A stretch of DNA of 64,000 nucleotides from Ruminiclostridium papyrosolvens DSM 2782 (lineage in GTDB: Bacteria; Bacillota; Clostridia; Acetivibrionales; DSM-1351): the NCBI RefSeq assembly GCF_029318685.1, contig NZ_CP119677.1, positions 4,827,001-4,891,000 on the forward strand, given 5' to 3'. Positions 55,485-64,000 of the stretch are shown in pieces. A model generated the notes under the pieces. That model was not told where the DNA came from, ran no database searches, and worked only from the letters and a program-made list of their open reading frames with translations. The translations under genes were made by a program, and so were the position numbers. Each line of letters begins with the position of its first letter. Position 1 is the stretch's first letter.

Positions 55485-55540
55485 AGCGGGCGGGCTTTAA
55501 AATCCAGAGCGGGCTACGCCTCTCCCACTATTTATAGCCC
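55485..55540 (-). promoter_or_regulatory. Pseudoknot-like leader element of the 974-aa S-layer gene
   Basis: On the minus strand stem 1 is GGGCTA (55540-55535) with TAGCCC (55516-55511). Stem 2 is AGTGGG (55529-55524) with CCCGCT (55490-55485). The order 5'S1-5'S2-3'S1-3'S2 is an H-type pseudoknot. A competing pair GTAGC (55517-55513)/GCTAC (55487-55483) exists. The element is GC-rich in an AT-rich region and ends 12 nt before AGGAGG. Pairings found by eye. Confidence 0.4.
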
Positions 55541-55618
55541 CACTCGTTTAAACAATTTTCCAAGATTCGGTAGCATTAGAATGACATTACCTAAATTTAC
55601 CTATCTTGATTCATATGT

Positions 55619-55647
55619 ATTATATCACTGGCAAATTTTGCAGTCAA
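55619..55647 (-). promoter_or_regulatory. Promoter of the 974-aa S-layer gene
   Basis: Minus-strand TTGACT and perfect TATAAT with a 17-bp spacer. A start near 55612 gives a leader of about 156 nt. Confidence 0.85.
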
Positions 55648-55684
55648 CTTACTCTATTTAAGTGTAAAGAATTTGTAACAGTAT

Positions 55685-55719
55685 TGAAAAAAATCCGAAG
55701 GATATTTCCTTCGGATTTT
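55685..55719 (-). terminator. Terminator of the 961-aa S-layer gene
   Basis: A 12-bp stem (AAATCCGAAGGA at 55691-55702 with TCCTTCGGATTT at 55707-55718) and a TTTTTT tract on the minus strand. Confidence 0.9.
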
Positions 55720-55759
55720 GATCTAAACTTTCTAATATTATGTTTTTCTTTAATTTCTA

Positions 55760-58645
55760 TTAAGAAATTCCGTTTGTAGCCGTGATTGCGTCCTGTGCAC
55801 CCAATACATTTCTTAATGAGTCTTCAACCTGACCCACCTGTGTTACCTTTGGTGTTGCACTTGAATCTACAAAGTCTTTTTCCTTAACAGTTATTGTTAC
55901 CTTAGTTCCATTTACAACCACACCTGTTATTTCATAGCCTTCTACAGTGTAGTCTGAGTCTGCTACAGATGCTACGTAAAGGTTTTCACTGTAAGTGATT
56001 TCAATTGTATCAATTTTGTTGTTTGCAACTCCTGTATCTTTTGTTACTACAGATACTATGGAAGGAGCAACCTTATCTGTTAACGTTGCTGCTGTAAATT
56101 CAAGAGGCTTATTATAAGCATTCTTTGCACTTGTTGTAGCAGCTCCGTCTTTTGTTCTCACCTGAACATCAGTAGCCTGTGTGTTGGCAGCCTTAGAATC
56201 AGTTGTCAATGTCATTATTGTTTCTCCATCTACTACTGATACTGACATTCCTATTACTTTTACTGCCCAAGTTGAGCCATTATTATAGCTTACTTCGAAG
56301 TCTCCTGTTGTAGCTCCGGTTATTACTTCATCTTTGAATGTAAGTCTTATTTTATCTGTAGCTATCATTTCAGCATTAGTGTAAACAATATTTGATGCCT
56401 TAGTTACATCAAGTGTCTGAGAGAAGCTTTCTGACCAGTTGCCAACTACATCTTTAACTCTTGCAAGTGTTAGTTTTTCATTATCAAGAATTGAATCTGA
56501 GTTTGCATCTGTATTATTTAAGTTGTTTTTAAATGTAATTATTACCGCTTTATTTCCGTCTACTGCCACAACAGTATCATTTGCATCTAGAGCAGCTGAG
56601 TTGTGCATCCAATTACCTTTGTCAGTAATAGTTGCAACATCCATTGCTTCACTGAATATAACCTTTATCTTGTTGTCACCAATCTGCTTTGTAGCACTAA
56701 CAGTAGGAGCAACTTTATCTACACCTGTAAAGGATATTGTAGCATCGTCCATTTCGTTCTTTGCTACTGACACGTCTTTTACATCTTTAACTGCAAGAGT
56801 ATAAGATCCGCCATTCATAACGTTAGTAGTTAATACTACTACCTTATTTGCGCTATCCTTGAAAGCTGCACCAGTAATTGATATAGCCGCGCCAGTTGAA
56901 TCCTTTAATGTGTAAAGAGCAGTATTTTCAGCCCCATTTGAGCCTGTTCCAGCAAGTACTTTTTCAGAGAATGTTACTTCCAATGAAGTAGCACTTATGA
57001 AATCAACCTTTGATACAGTTGGCTTTGTTAAGTCAGCTGTTGTATTAATTGTAAGAGTTGTTTCAGCCATCTTGTTTCCATAGTTATCTTTAATAGCTCC
57101 ATCATTCTGATATACTATATAAAGATTTGATGAACCGGGAGCAAATGGCATGTTATCAGGGAATGTTACTGTAAATTTCTGATCATCTCCTGAATTCACC
57201 AATGATGTTCCAACAACTTGATTAGTTGAAGTATTGTAAGTGTGTCTTAGCAAAACATTTGCTGTCAAAGTGTTTTTATCAATCGGCTTGCTGAACTGAA
57301 TTGTTGCAGTAGTTTCTGTTGATTCAACAACTTTTACAGTTAATGGTGATGTGTCTTTCACATAGTTAAATGAAGAACTTGTTGGTGTTACTGCATAACT
57401 AGCAGAATCAACCAGCTTGTTTGAAGAATCATTTTTAACCTGTAATGAATGAGCACCCTCTGAGAGATCACCCAAAGTTTTTAATGACAATACATTTCCA
57501 TTATAACTTGCACTTGTAGTATCAAGAGCTACAAAACCATTATCAAGTTTAAATGAGTTAACTGTATCAACAGCAGCAACATCCTCATTCAAAGGCTCTG
57601 AGAAGGTAACCTTCAGATTTCTTGGTCCGGTTGCTTCTACTGATACAACAGATGGTACTGTAATATCTTTAGCAGAAATATTTGATATAGTAGTATCAGC
57701 TGCAAAACCAACAGCCTTAAATACTTCCAACTTAACATCTGTTGCATAATTACTCATTTTGTGAGCATTTGATGTTCTCAATGTAACAGTTTTTCCATCA
57801 GCTGATACATCAACAGCTGCAGGATTTACATCATTTATTTCGTAGTTTGTTGCTTTTTTAGCTTCATCAGTTATTACTGCCTTATTGAAAGTGACAACTA
57901 ATTCTCTAAGATTCAACGCCTTTACGCTATCTACTGCAAGAACTGCTGGAGTAGAAATAAGTCCTGCTTTTTCAGCAACTTCTCTTAAGCTTGGCTTAGC
58001 TTCTACTATTTTGTCTATTATTGTTGCTTTTCCGTCAGAGTATTCTGATGTCAATGAACCAAACATGATTCCTACTGCCTGGTCTCTAAGAACTAGCTTC
58101 TGAGCGTATGCAAGGTAATTTGCTATTTCCTTAGCACCATCAACCTTGGAAAGTTGATTTATTGCTTCAGTCCAGCTGGAAACTGAATATCCGAGCTGTT
58201 TGAGAATCAGAGTTGCAAATTGTCCTCCGAGAAGAGCCTCGTCAGCATTTACAAATACATCTCCTGTAGTTGTGTCTTTTGAACCTGACATAATATTGTT
58301 CTTAACTAAGTAAGCCAATCTTTTCTTTGCATATGTAGGTACTTTGGCAGCATCTGCGAAATCCTTGAGAATTGCATTTGCTTCATCTTCAGTTAATGCT
58401 TGTGCAGCAGTATCCATATTGAAGAGTTTTGCTAACAAAGTTGCACCCTGTCCTCTTGTAAGTGATGTTTCAAGAGATGGTACATATGAAGTATCGCTAG
58501 TTCCAGCATATAATTCCAGCTGATTTAGAACACTAGCCTTTTCTCCGTTTACCGGAGTGTATGCGGCTGCGAAAGATGGTACTACTGATGACAACATGAT
58601 TGCACCAGCAACAACTGCAGCAGAAATCTTTTTAAAATTTCCCAT
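55760..58645 (-). CDS. S-layer protein with SLH and Ig-like domains, 961 aa
   Basis: A signal peptide (MGNFKKISAAVVAGAIMLSS..SFAAA) and SLH region (about 30-205: VLNQLELYAGTSDTSYVPSL, KRLAYLVKNNIMSGS) precede Ig-like repeats sharing VKALNLRELVVTFNKAV and SVEATGPRNLKVTFSEPL with the 974-aa neighbour along the full length. The ATG at 58645 has GGGGAGG 8 nt upstream; an open frame extends 11 codons further without a good site. Its own promoter, long leader and terminator mean it can be expressed apart from its neighbour. Likely a main or phase-specific S-layer subunit. Confidence 0.92.
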   Translation of the reverse strand: MGNFKKISAAVVAGAIMLSSVVPSFAAAYTPVNGEKASVLNQLELYAGTSDTSYVPSLETSLTRGQGATLLAKLFNMDTAAQALTEDEANAILKDFADAAKVPTYAKKRLAYLVKNNIMSGSKDTTTGDVFVNADEALLGGQFATLILKQLGYSVSSWTEAINQLSKVDGAKEIANYLAYAQKLVLRDQAVGIMFGSLTSEYSDGKATIIDKIVEAKPSLREVAEKAGLISTPAVLAVDSVKALNLRELVVTFNKAVITDEAKKATNYEINDVNPAAVDVSADGKTVTLRTSNAHKMSNYATDVKLEVFKAVGFAADTTISNISAKDITVPSVVSVEATGPRNLKVTFSEPLNEDVAAVDTVNSFKLDNGFVALDTTSASYNGNVLSLKTLGDLSEGAHSLQVKNDSSNKLVDSASYAVTPTSSSFNYVKDTSPLTVKVVESTETTATIQFSKPIDKNTLTANVLLRHTYNTSTNQVVGTSLVNSGDDQKFTVTFPDNMPFAPGSSNLYIVYQNDGAIKDNYGNKMAETTLTINTTADLTKPTVSKVDFISATSLEVTFSEKVLAGTGSNGAENTALYTLKDSTGAAISITGAAFKDSANKVVVLTTNVMNGGSYTLAVKDVKDVSVAKNEMDDATISFTGVDKVAPTVSATKQIGDNKIKVIFSEAMDVATITDKGNWMHNSAALDANDTVVAVDGNKAVIITFKNNLNNTDANSDSILDNEKLTLARVKDVVGNWSESFSQTLDVTKASNIVYTNAEMIATDKIRLTFKDEVITGATTGDFEVSYNNGSTWAVKVIGMSVSVVDGETIMTLTTDSKAANTQATDVQVRTKDGAATTSAKNAYNKPLEFTAATLTDKVAPSIVSVVTKDTGVANNKIDTIEITYSENLYVASVADSDYTVEGYEITGVVVNGTKVTITVKEKDFVDSSATPKVTQVGQVEDSLRNVLGAQDAITATNGIS

Positions 58646-58671
58646 TACTAAATCCTCCCCTAGATGTTTTC

Positions 58672-58719
58672 TGGCCAATAGTTTTACAGGGATAACTCGG
58701 CCACAAGATTACGTCCCTG
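58672..58719 (-). promoter_or_regulatory. Pseudoknot-like leader element of the 961-aa S-layer gene
   Basis: On the minus strand stem 1 is CAGGGA (58719-58714) with TCCCTG (58692-58687). Stem 2 is TGGCCGA (58703-58697) with TTGGCCA (58678-58672), one G-U. The layout is again H-type. It ends 12 nt before GGGGAGG. The sequence differs from the leader of the neighbouring gene but the topology is the same. Pairings found by eye. Confidence 0.45.
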
Positions 58720-58779
58720 ACTTGAAATGGTGTAAAATCAAGGCCTTACGAGTAACTGCACGCCTCAATTTCATACTCA

Positions 58780-58809
58780 TTATAGCACCAGCTTTTTTCT
58801 CAGGTCAAC
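58780..58809 (-). promoter_or_regulatory. Promoter of the 961-aa S-layer gene
   Basis: Minus-strand TTGACC and perfect TATAAT with an 18-bp spacer; a start near 58773 gives a leader of about 128 nt. Confidence 0.82.
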
Positions 58810-58884
58810 ATAATATACATTATGTAAATTAAATGTAATCGCTATGTAATAAAGGGGCTTTGAGTATATAATGGTATAAAATAG

Positions 58885-58918
58885 AAACAGAGCGTGTCTA
58901 TTAAAGACCGCTCTGTTT
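58885..58918 (-). terminator. Terminator of the glgCD operon
   Basis: AAACAGAGCG paired with CGCTCTGTTT plus an inner GTCT/AGAC pairing (one bulge), 28 nt after the glgD stop. Confidence 0.85.
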
Positions 58919-58945
58919 TATAAGTAATGGTTTACAAACTAAGTA

Positions 58946-60064
58946 TTATACAATAACATTTTTTCCAATAATAATAGGCCATGTTTTCTCGCCCTTTAGG
59001 CATCTGTTTTTTGAAAGTAATACGTTTTTATCTAGTATGGCATAGTTGAGGGCAGAGTTTTCTTCAACAATACTTCCCTGCATTATGATACTATCTTTTA
59101 CAACAGCGCCACGTTTTACTGTTACACCTCTGAAAAGTACACTGTTTTCAACTATCCCTTCAATAATACACCCATCTGCAATTATTGAGTTCTTAACCTC
59201 TGCTTCTTCATTGTACTTGGCAGGTGCTTCATCCTTGACCTTTGTATATATTTTTAATTTCCCAAGCAATTCGTTGTTTACTACAGGGTTAAGCAGCTCC
59301 ATATTACATTTGTAATACATCTGTATCGTAGACATGCTTCTCCAATAGCCGTTGTACTTATATCCGTAAATTTTGAGCTTGTGAAGCATCTTTATTATAA
59401 TATCAAGTACAAAGTCATAGTACCCGTGTGCAACGCTTTCTTCAAGAAGTGCAATCAATAATTCCCTTCTTATCATATAAATACCCAAAGAGCCGTTGAG
59501 AGTATTGGGATGCATGGGTTTTTCCTGAAAATCAATCAATCTTGAAGAACTGTCAAGCTGCATAACACCCATATTGCTCAGTTCCTCTATTGGTATATCA
59601 TTCATTTCACGGTAGGCAACGGTTATATCCGCCTCATTTTCCTTGTGGGCGTTAAGCATATCGTCAAAGGTTGTTGTAAATATACAATTACCTTGGGAAA
59701 TCAGTACATATTCCTCATTACTTCTTTTAAGGAAGGTCAGATTGTTGTACATGGCATCAGCGGTACCTCTGTACCAGCCTGAACCTTCATCGGACAAAAA
59801 TGGAGGGAAAAGAAAAAGCCCGTCTGTTTTTCTGTCCAAATCCCATTCCTTACCTGAACCAAGGTGGTCCATCAGTGACCTGTAATTATACTGAGCTATT
59901 ACGCCTATATTGGTAATCCCTGAATTAACCATGTTTGAAAGTATAAAATCAATAGCTCTGTACTTTCCTCCTACCGGCACTGCCGGACTGGACCTCATGG
60001 TTGAAAGCTCCTTTAGCTTTGTGTTACGTCCGCCTGACATTATTATTCCCATTACATTTTTCAT
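58946..60064 (-). CDS. glgD: Glucose-1-phosphate adenylyltransferase subunit GlgD
   Basis: The 372-residue GlgC paralogue begins [15 protein letters not shown], a degenerate version of the nucleotide-binding loop, and has [20 protein letters not shown]-terminal left-handed beta-helix ([21 protein letters not shown]) is present. In Firmicutes GlgD is thought to be a regulatory partner that modulates GlgC. The ATG overlaps the glgC stop by 4 nt, indicating translational coupling. Confidence 0.94.
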   Translation of the reverse strand: MKNVMGIIMSGGRNTKLKELSTMRSSPAVPVGGKYRAIDFILSNMVNSGITNIGVIAQYNYRSLMDHLGSGKEWDLDRKTDGLFLFPPFLSDEGSGWYRGTADAMYNNLTFLKRSNEEYVLISQGNCIFTTTFDDMLNAHKENEADITVAYREMNDIPIEELSNMGVMQLDSSSRLIDFQEKPMHPNTLNGSLGIYMIRRELLIALLEESVAHGYYDFVLDIIIKMLHKLKIYGYKYNGYWRSMSTIQMYYKCNMELLNPVVNNELLGKLKIYTKVKDEAPAKYNEEAEVKNSIIADGCIIEGIVENSVLFRGVTVKRGAVVKDSIIMQGSIVEENSALNYAILDKNVLLSKNRCLKGEKTWPIIIGKNVIV

Positions 60065-61341
60065 TCCGCCACACCACCTTTGAATACGCTTTTGCCGGAT
60101 TCAACATTTAAAGATGTAAAATCGGCTGCCGAAGCTCCTATATCAATCATAACATTCTTTCCGATTACAGCATCAGCAGGTATACTTGCCTGTTCTCCTA
60201 CTACCGTAATTCCTGAATTGTAAATTCCTGACTTGTATTCATTAGGCACGTCTTCACCTTCTCCAAGCCTTGCTTTCTCGCCTATTGTAACCTGTTCACT
60301 GATAATAGACCTGTTTACGCAGGCATTTTTGCACACCCTTGAATTGGACATTATAATTGAGTCCTGAATAACCGCTCCCTCTTCTATATAAGCGCCCGGA
60401 AATAAAATGGAATTTACTACTGTTCCATAAACCGAACAGCCTTCCGCCACTATGGATTTTTTCACACACCCGCAGTTAGCTATAAAGTGAGCCGGCTTCA
60501 CCGGATTAGGCGTATAAATCCTCCATTCGGGGTCAAATAAATTGAATTGGGGAACTCTGCTTACCAAATCCATATTTGACTCCCAAAAGGCCTGAATTGT
60601 CCCTACATCTCTCCAATATCCGGAAAACTGGTATGCCCACATGCTTTTGCCATCTGCCAGCATTGCGGGGATTATGTTTTTTCCGAAATCATTTTCAGAG
60701 TCTGAACATTCATTATCCTTTATCAGATATTCTCTTAGAATTGACCAATTGAAAATATAAACGCCCATAGATGCAAGGGTGCTTTTTGGATTTTTGGGTT
60801 TTTCTTCGAATTCATATATTTTGCCGTTGTCATGACAATTCATTATGCCGTATCTGCCAGCCTCTTCATAAGGCACATTAATAACTGAAATTGTAGCATC
60901 TGCATGATTCTCTTTATGAAAATCGAGCATTTTAGAATAATCCATTTTGTATATATGATCACCGGATAAAATAATCACATAATGAGGGGAATACTTGTCT
61001 ATATACTGAATATTCTGGTAAACTGCATTTGCAGTACCTTTAAACCATTCTCCTATCTCCTCCTTTAAATAGGGGGATAGTGTGGTAACTCCGCCGTCTA
61101 TCCTGTCCATATCCCATGGCTTGCCTATTCCTATATGGGCATTGAGCTTCAGCGGTTGATATTGGGTCAGAACGCCTACTGTATCAATTCCGGAATTTAT
61201 ACAGTTACTAAGAGAAAAGTCAATTATTCTATATTTTCCTCCATATAGAACAGCAGGCTTGGCCACATTCTTAGTGAGTACACCCAGACGGCTTCCCTGG
61301 CCCCCGGCCAGTAACATTGCTATCATTTCTTTCCTAATCAT
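60061..61341 (-). CDS. glgC: Glucose-1-phosphate adenylyltransferase GlgC
   Basis: The 426-residue enzyme makes ADP-glucose for glycogen synthesis. It has the pyrophosphorylase loop [49 protein letters not shown] (catalytic Asp region) and EEKPKNPKS, with a beta-helix C-terminal domain ([16 protein letters not shown]). The ATG at 61341 has GGGAGTTGGTG upstream. No glgA is in the window, so other glycogen genes lie elsewhere. Confidence 0.96.
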   Translation of the reverse strand: MIRKEMIAMLLAGGQGSRLGVLTKNVAKPAVLYGGKYRIIDFSLSNCINSGIDTVGVLTQYQPLKLNAHIGIGKPWDMDRIDGGVTTLSPYLKEEIGEWFKGTANAVYQNIQYIDKYSPHYVIILSGDHIYKMDYSKMLDFHKENHADATISVINVPYEEAGRYGIMNCHDNGKIYEFEEKPKNPKSTLASMGVYIFNWSILREYLIKDNECSDSENDFGKNIIPAMLADGKSMWAYQFSGYWRDVGTIQAFWESNMDLVSRVPQFNLFDPEWRIYTPNPVKPAHFIANCGCVKKSIVAEGCSVYGTVVNSILFPGAYIEEGAVIQDSIIMSNSRVCKNACVNRSIISEQVTIGEKARLGEGEDVPNEYKSGIYNSGITVVGEQASIPADAVIGKNVMIDIGASAADFTSLNVESGKSVFKGGVAE

Positions 61342-61470
61342 TGCACCAACTCCCGGTTAACTGATTTTATGCTGCTTTAACGTACAATTTACTATATATA
61401 ATTCTACGTTTAATATATATTTCCCTTTAAAAGTAGCAAGGAAATTGCCCCTTTTATAGCAAAAACGCTT

Positions 61471-62247
61471 CTAACAATTGGAAATAAGCCATTTAAAAGT
61501 TTTCAGTCTTTCCTGATTCTGTATGCGTATACCCGAATCAAAAAAAACCACCTTTCCTCCATCAGCATTTGTACTTATAAGCTGCCTCTCCTCCAACAAA
61601 CGCTTTAGATATCTGATTGTTCCTTCGCTTCCGTCTATTATATCAACAAAAGAAGGAAGTACTTTCTTAAATGCATCCCTATATATAGGAAAATGTGTAC
61701 AACCTAAGACGAAGGTTTTATAATTTTCCAGATTAAAGCCTTCCAATTTGCTCTTTATAACAGGCACAATGCTATCATAATCAAATATCATATTTTCGGC
61801 CATTTCCACCAGTTCAGGAAAAGGCAGATAATCTACTACATGTTCCTGATCCACCCTCTGAACCAGATTGTGAAATTTTTCCTCACGAAGGGTCAAGGCA
61901 GTAGCAAGTACAAGAACTCTTTTTCCGTTACCGTTCCGGACAGCAGGCTTCACCGCAGGCTCCATTCCCAGTATAGGAAAATCATACATTCCTCTGAGTT
62001 CCCTTACGGCAATACTTGTAGCTGTATTACATGCTACAACAAGAGCTTTGATTCCTTGCTTCACAAGAAATTCCACGGCTCTAAAAACATATTCTCTTAC
62101 TTCTTCCTTTGTCTTTGTTCCGTAAGGTACATGTTCTATATCTGCATAGTATATGTAATTTTCCTGTGGAAGCTGTCTTAGTGCCTCGCTCAAAACTGTT
62201 ATCCCGCCAAAGCCGGAATCCAAAAAACCTATTTTATCGGTGTTCAT
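61471..62247 (-). CDS. murI: Glutamate racemase
   Basis: The 258-residue enzyme makes D-glutamate for peptidoglycan. The two catalytic Cys lie in LVVACNTATS and VLGCTHFPIY, and the N-terminal IGFLDSGFGGITVL (Asp/Ser pair) is present. A good AAAGGAG lies 13 nt before the ATG. It is 130 nt upstream of glgC on the same strand. Confidence 0.95.
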   Translation of the reverse strand: MNTDKIGFLDSGFGGITVLSEALRQLPQENYIYYADIEHVPYGTKTKEEVREYVFRAVEFLVKQGIKALVVACNTATSIAVRELRGMYDFPILGMEPAVKPAVRNGNGKRVLVLATALTLREEKFHNLVQRVDQEHVVDYLPFPELVEMAENMIFDYDSIVPVIKSKLEGFNLENYKTFVLGCTHFPIYRDAFKKVLPSFVDIIDGSEGTIRYLKRLLEERQLISTNADGGKVVFFDSGIRIQNQERLKTFKWLISNC

Positions 62248-62281
62248 CTGAATTCAATTACTCCTTTGCCATTTGTATCTT

Positions 62282-62683
62282 TTAAAATTCCCTTCTTCGA
62301 GTACTTTTAGCCATTTTCGCCATAATACCAAATATAATCCATGCAATAATACAATAAATAGTTGAAGGAAGAAAATATATAAAGTACATTAAATCCTTAA
62401 ACATTACAGAAAATTCACCCGTACCATAATAGCTGTACATTGATACTCCTAATGAATACAGTGCTGACAGTATTAGGCTGATAGGTATAATAACTAATGT
62501 TTCCTCCTCCCACAATCTTCTATACAAAAGTATCATAGCAGCGGGATATAATATGGCCGTTGCTGCAAAAACAAAATATAGTCCTGCCATGGGCAGCCTC
62601 AGCTGTACCATAATCACCAGCATTATTACAATTATAATCGCATTGAAGATACTAATTCCCAATGTCCTTAAAACTCTTCTCAT
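62282..62683 (-). CDS. Small membrane protein of unknown function, 133 aa
   Basis: The protein has four predicted membrane helices: ISIFNAIIIVIMLVIMVQL, AGLYFVFAATAILYPAAMIL, LVIIPISLILSALYSLGVSM and FLPSTIYCIIAWIIFGIM. Both ends are Arg/Lys-rich (MRRVLRT, KSTRRREF). No family recognised. It lies 34 nt upstream of murI on the same strand and may be co-transcribed. Confidence 0.6.
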   Translation of the reverse strand: MRRVLRTLGISIFNAIIIVIMLVIMVQLRLPMAGLYFVFAATAILYPAAMILLYRRLWEEETLVIIPISLILSALYSLGVSMYSYYGTGEFSVMFKDLMYFIYFLPSTIYCIIAWIIFGIMAKMAKSTRRREF

Positions 62684-62872
62684 ATATACCTCGTCTATAA
62701 TTAAAATCTTATATTTAAACTTACTTATTATTATATAATATCATGTTTCCGGTTATCAAATTTTATTAATACATCGTTAGGCTGAATGTTCATAGTTTTA
62801 TGTATTATGTTAACCATTTGACATATTATTGAATATAATGTAGTAAAAGCAAATAAAAAAGGAGTGAACATT

Positions 62873-64000
62873 ATGCCCGGAATGCCAATTTATCAGGATT
62901 CACCGGAAAATCTAAAAAATCAAATCTTTGCAACAAATGGTTCAGCTGTAATTAATGTTCAGGCTGACAGTACAGGTAGATTAAAGGTAGCAACAGACAG
63001 TGCATCTCCCCTTGCGGTTGACGTAGACGAAACTGTAAACAGTATTACTGTATACGGTAATGATGGCACTGACAATCAGTTAATCAAAACCAACACTTCA
63101 GGTCAGTTGGATATCAGACCTTTAACAGTCTCTGATACAGTTAGCGTTAATATTACTCAGGCTGATGACAGTATTACCGTGTATGGTAATGACGGTACTG
63201 ACAATCAGGTAATTAAAACCAACACCTCAGGTCAGCTGGATATCAGACCTCTTACTTCTTCTGATACCGTTAATGTTGATATTTCTCAAACCACTGACAG
63301 TATTACCGTATATGGTAATGATGGCACTGACAATCAGGTAATTAAAACCAACACTTCAGGTCAGTTGGATATCAGACCTTTGACAGTTTCTGATACAGTT
63401 AGCGTTAATGTTACTCAGGCTGATGACAGTATTACCGTATACGGTAATGACGGTACTGACAATCAGGTAATTAAAACCAACACCTCAGGTCAGCTGGATA
63501 TCAGACCGTTGACAGTTTCCGATACCGTTAGCGTTAATATCACTCAGGCTGATGACAGTATTACCGTATATGGTAATGACGGTACTGACAATAAGATAAT
63601 TAAGACAAACACCTCAGGTCAGCTGGATATCAGACCTCTTACTTCTTCTGATACCGTTAATGTTGATATTTCTCAAGCCACCGACAGTATTGCTGTCTAT
63701 GGTAGTGACGGCACTGACAATCATGTATTATTAACCGATGCAACAGGAACACTGCAGGTTAAGAATGCCATCACCTTTACAAATGCGACACTTACAACCT
63801 CAGCTACAACAGATAGCTACCAGTATACAACCCAACAAGAAATTGCTCAACTCACCACTTATCAGTTCTTTGTAAAAAATACAGGCGATACAAACAATGT
63901 TACAGTTGTGGTTGAATTAAGCCCTAACGGTACGGATTGGGTAATAGACAGTGACGAACGCCAGGTTAACCCGGGTGCCGCAACTATTATAACTTCAAGT
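62873..64000 (+). CDS. Repeat-containing surface-type protein (3' end beyond window)
   Basis: The frame is open for 376 codons from an ATG with AAAGGAG 8 nt upstream to the window end. It starts MPGMPIYQDSPENLKNQIFA, without a signal peptide. After a unique part of about 55 residues come five near-identical 43-residue repeats (DSITVYGNDGTDNQVIKT then NTSGQLDIRPL) and a degenerate sixth. Then a beta-rich domain follows (TYQFFVKNTGDTNNVTVV, SPNGTDWVIDSDERQ), which may be a DUF6385-type domain (weak recollection). Function unknown; probably spore or surface structure. Confidence 0.8.
   Translation, partial: MPGMPIYQDSPENLKNQIFATNGSAVINVQADSTGRLKVATDSASPLAVDVDETVNSITVYGNDGTDNQLIKTNTSGQLDIRPLTVSDTVSVNITQADDSITVYGNDGTDNQVIKTNTSGQLDIRPLTSSDTVNVDISQTTDSITVYGNDGTDNQVIKTNTSGQLDIRPLTVSDTVSVNVTQADDSITVYGNDGTDNQVIKTNTSGQLDIRPLTVSDTVSVNITQADDSITVYGNDGTDNKIIKTNTSGQLDIRPLTSSDTVNVDISQATDSIAVYGSDGTDNHVLLTDATGTLQVKNAITFTNATLTTSATTDSYQYTTQQEIAQLTTYQFFVKNTGDTNNVTVVVELSPNGTDWVIDSDERQVNPGAATIITSS
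63038..63766 (+). repeat. Tandem 129-bp coding repeats, five full plus one degenerate
   Basis: Units start at 63038, 63167, 63296, 63425, 63554 and 63683 (degenerate). Two variants differ in the second half: A ends LTVSDTVSVNITQAD and B ends LTSSDTVNVDISQ-T. The order is A-B-A-A-B. Very low divergence, including silent sites, points to recent duplication by recombination or slippage. Confidence 0.95.

Noticed and set aside
62818-62839. TTGACA plus TATAAT as promoter of the repeat-protein gene
   Set aside because: The two elements are only 10 bp apart, too close for sigma-A; either one may be used with a weaker partner.
63038-63766. CRISPR-like array
   Set aside because: The 129-bp units are contiguous, in frame and coding, with no spacers.

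Overview
The window reads as one continuous chromosomal segment of an AT-rich, spore-forming, anaerobic Gram-positive bacterium of the class Clostridia. Pointers are the spore protease YyaC, a WalRK (YycFG) operon, S-layer proteins with SLH domains, an Ech-type energy-converting [NiFe] hydrogenase, rubredoxin, clostridial GlgC/GlgD and a Rho with a long N-terminal insertion. The gene set resembles the cellulolytic Ruminiclostridium / Clostridium cluster III group; that placement is inference. I see no transposase, integrase, phage module or CRISPR array.

Layout. 0.1-5.9 kb (mostly minus): a DUF438/DUF1858 pair, a 111-aa unknown, DUF951, an MscS channel, a PuuD-like amidotransferase, rubredoxin, a small unknown, a LiaF-like membrane protein and YyaC. 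6.0-8.1 kb (plus): a PAS-PP2C phosphatase and methionine aminopeptidase. 8.0-15.2 kb (minus): echABCDEF followed by hypA, a TRIC-type channel and hypB. 15.7-21.4 kb: an AI-2E family permease (plus), then rho, rpmE, yqhQ-like and prmC (minus), with a perfect sigma-A promoter for rho. 21.8-28.2 kb: a VOC protein, tRNA-Thr and tRNA-Val each with its own promoter and terminator, deoD, an LtaS-like enzyme with a structured leader, and a sensor kinase. 28.3-38.99 kb (minus): arginine deiminase, a second related kinase with a switch-like leader, a MATE exporter, a chemoreceptor, an ABC-2 exporter with a tandem-domain MerR regulator, and an AraC-type regulator. 39.1-47.4 kb (minus): the wal operon walR-walK-unknown-yycH-yycI-murA-walJ, then rlmH. 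47.6-58.6 kb (minus): two TolC-like coiled-coil secreted proteins and three SLH surface proteins. 58.9-62.7 kb (minus): glgD, glgC, murI and a small membrane protein. 62.9 kb to the end (plus): the start of a protein made of nearly identical 43-residue repeats.

How it fits together. Ech couples ferredoxin and proton reduction to ion translocation, and HypA/HypB supply its nickel. The wal operon, murA, murI, the LtaS-like enzyme, the S-layer proteins and the TolC-like proteins make this a cell-envelope region. GlgC/GlgD feed glycogen synthesis.

Most interesting signals. (1) A regulator with two MerR DNA-binding domains in one chain, with two matching operators that each sit in a 19-bp promoter spacer, one before its own gene and one before the ABC exporter. 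(2) Two leaders, before the LtaS-like gene and before the MASE3-type kinase, whose pairings are mutually exclusive with freeing the ribosome-binding site. (3) Two S-layer mRNA leaders with different sequences but the same H-type pseudoknot layout. (4) Two paralogous kinases flanking a lone arginine deiminase and sharing a C-terminal tail peptide. All RNA structures were paired by eye and have not been folded computationally.
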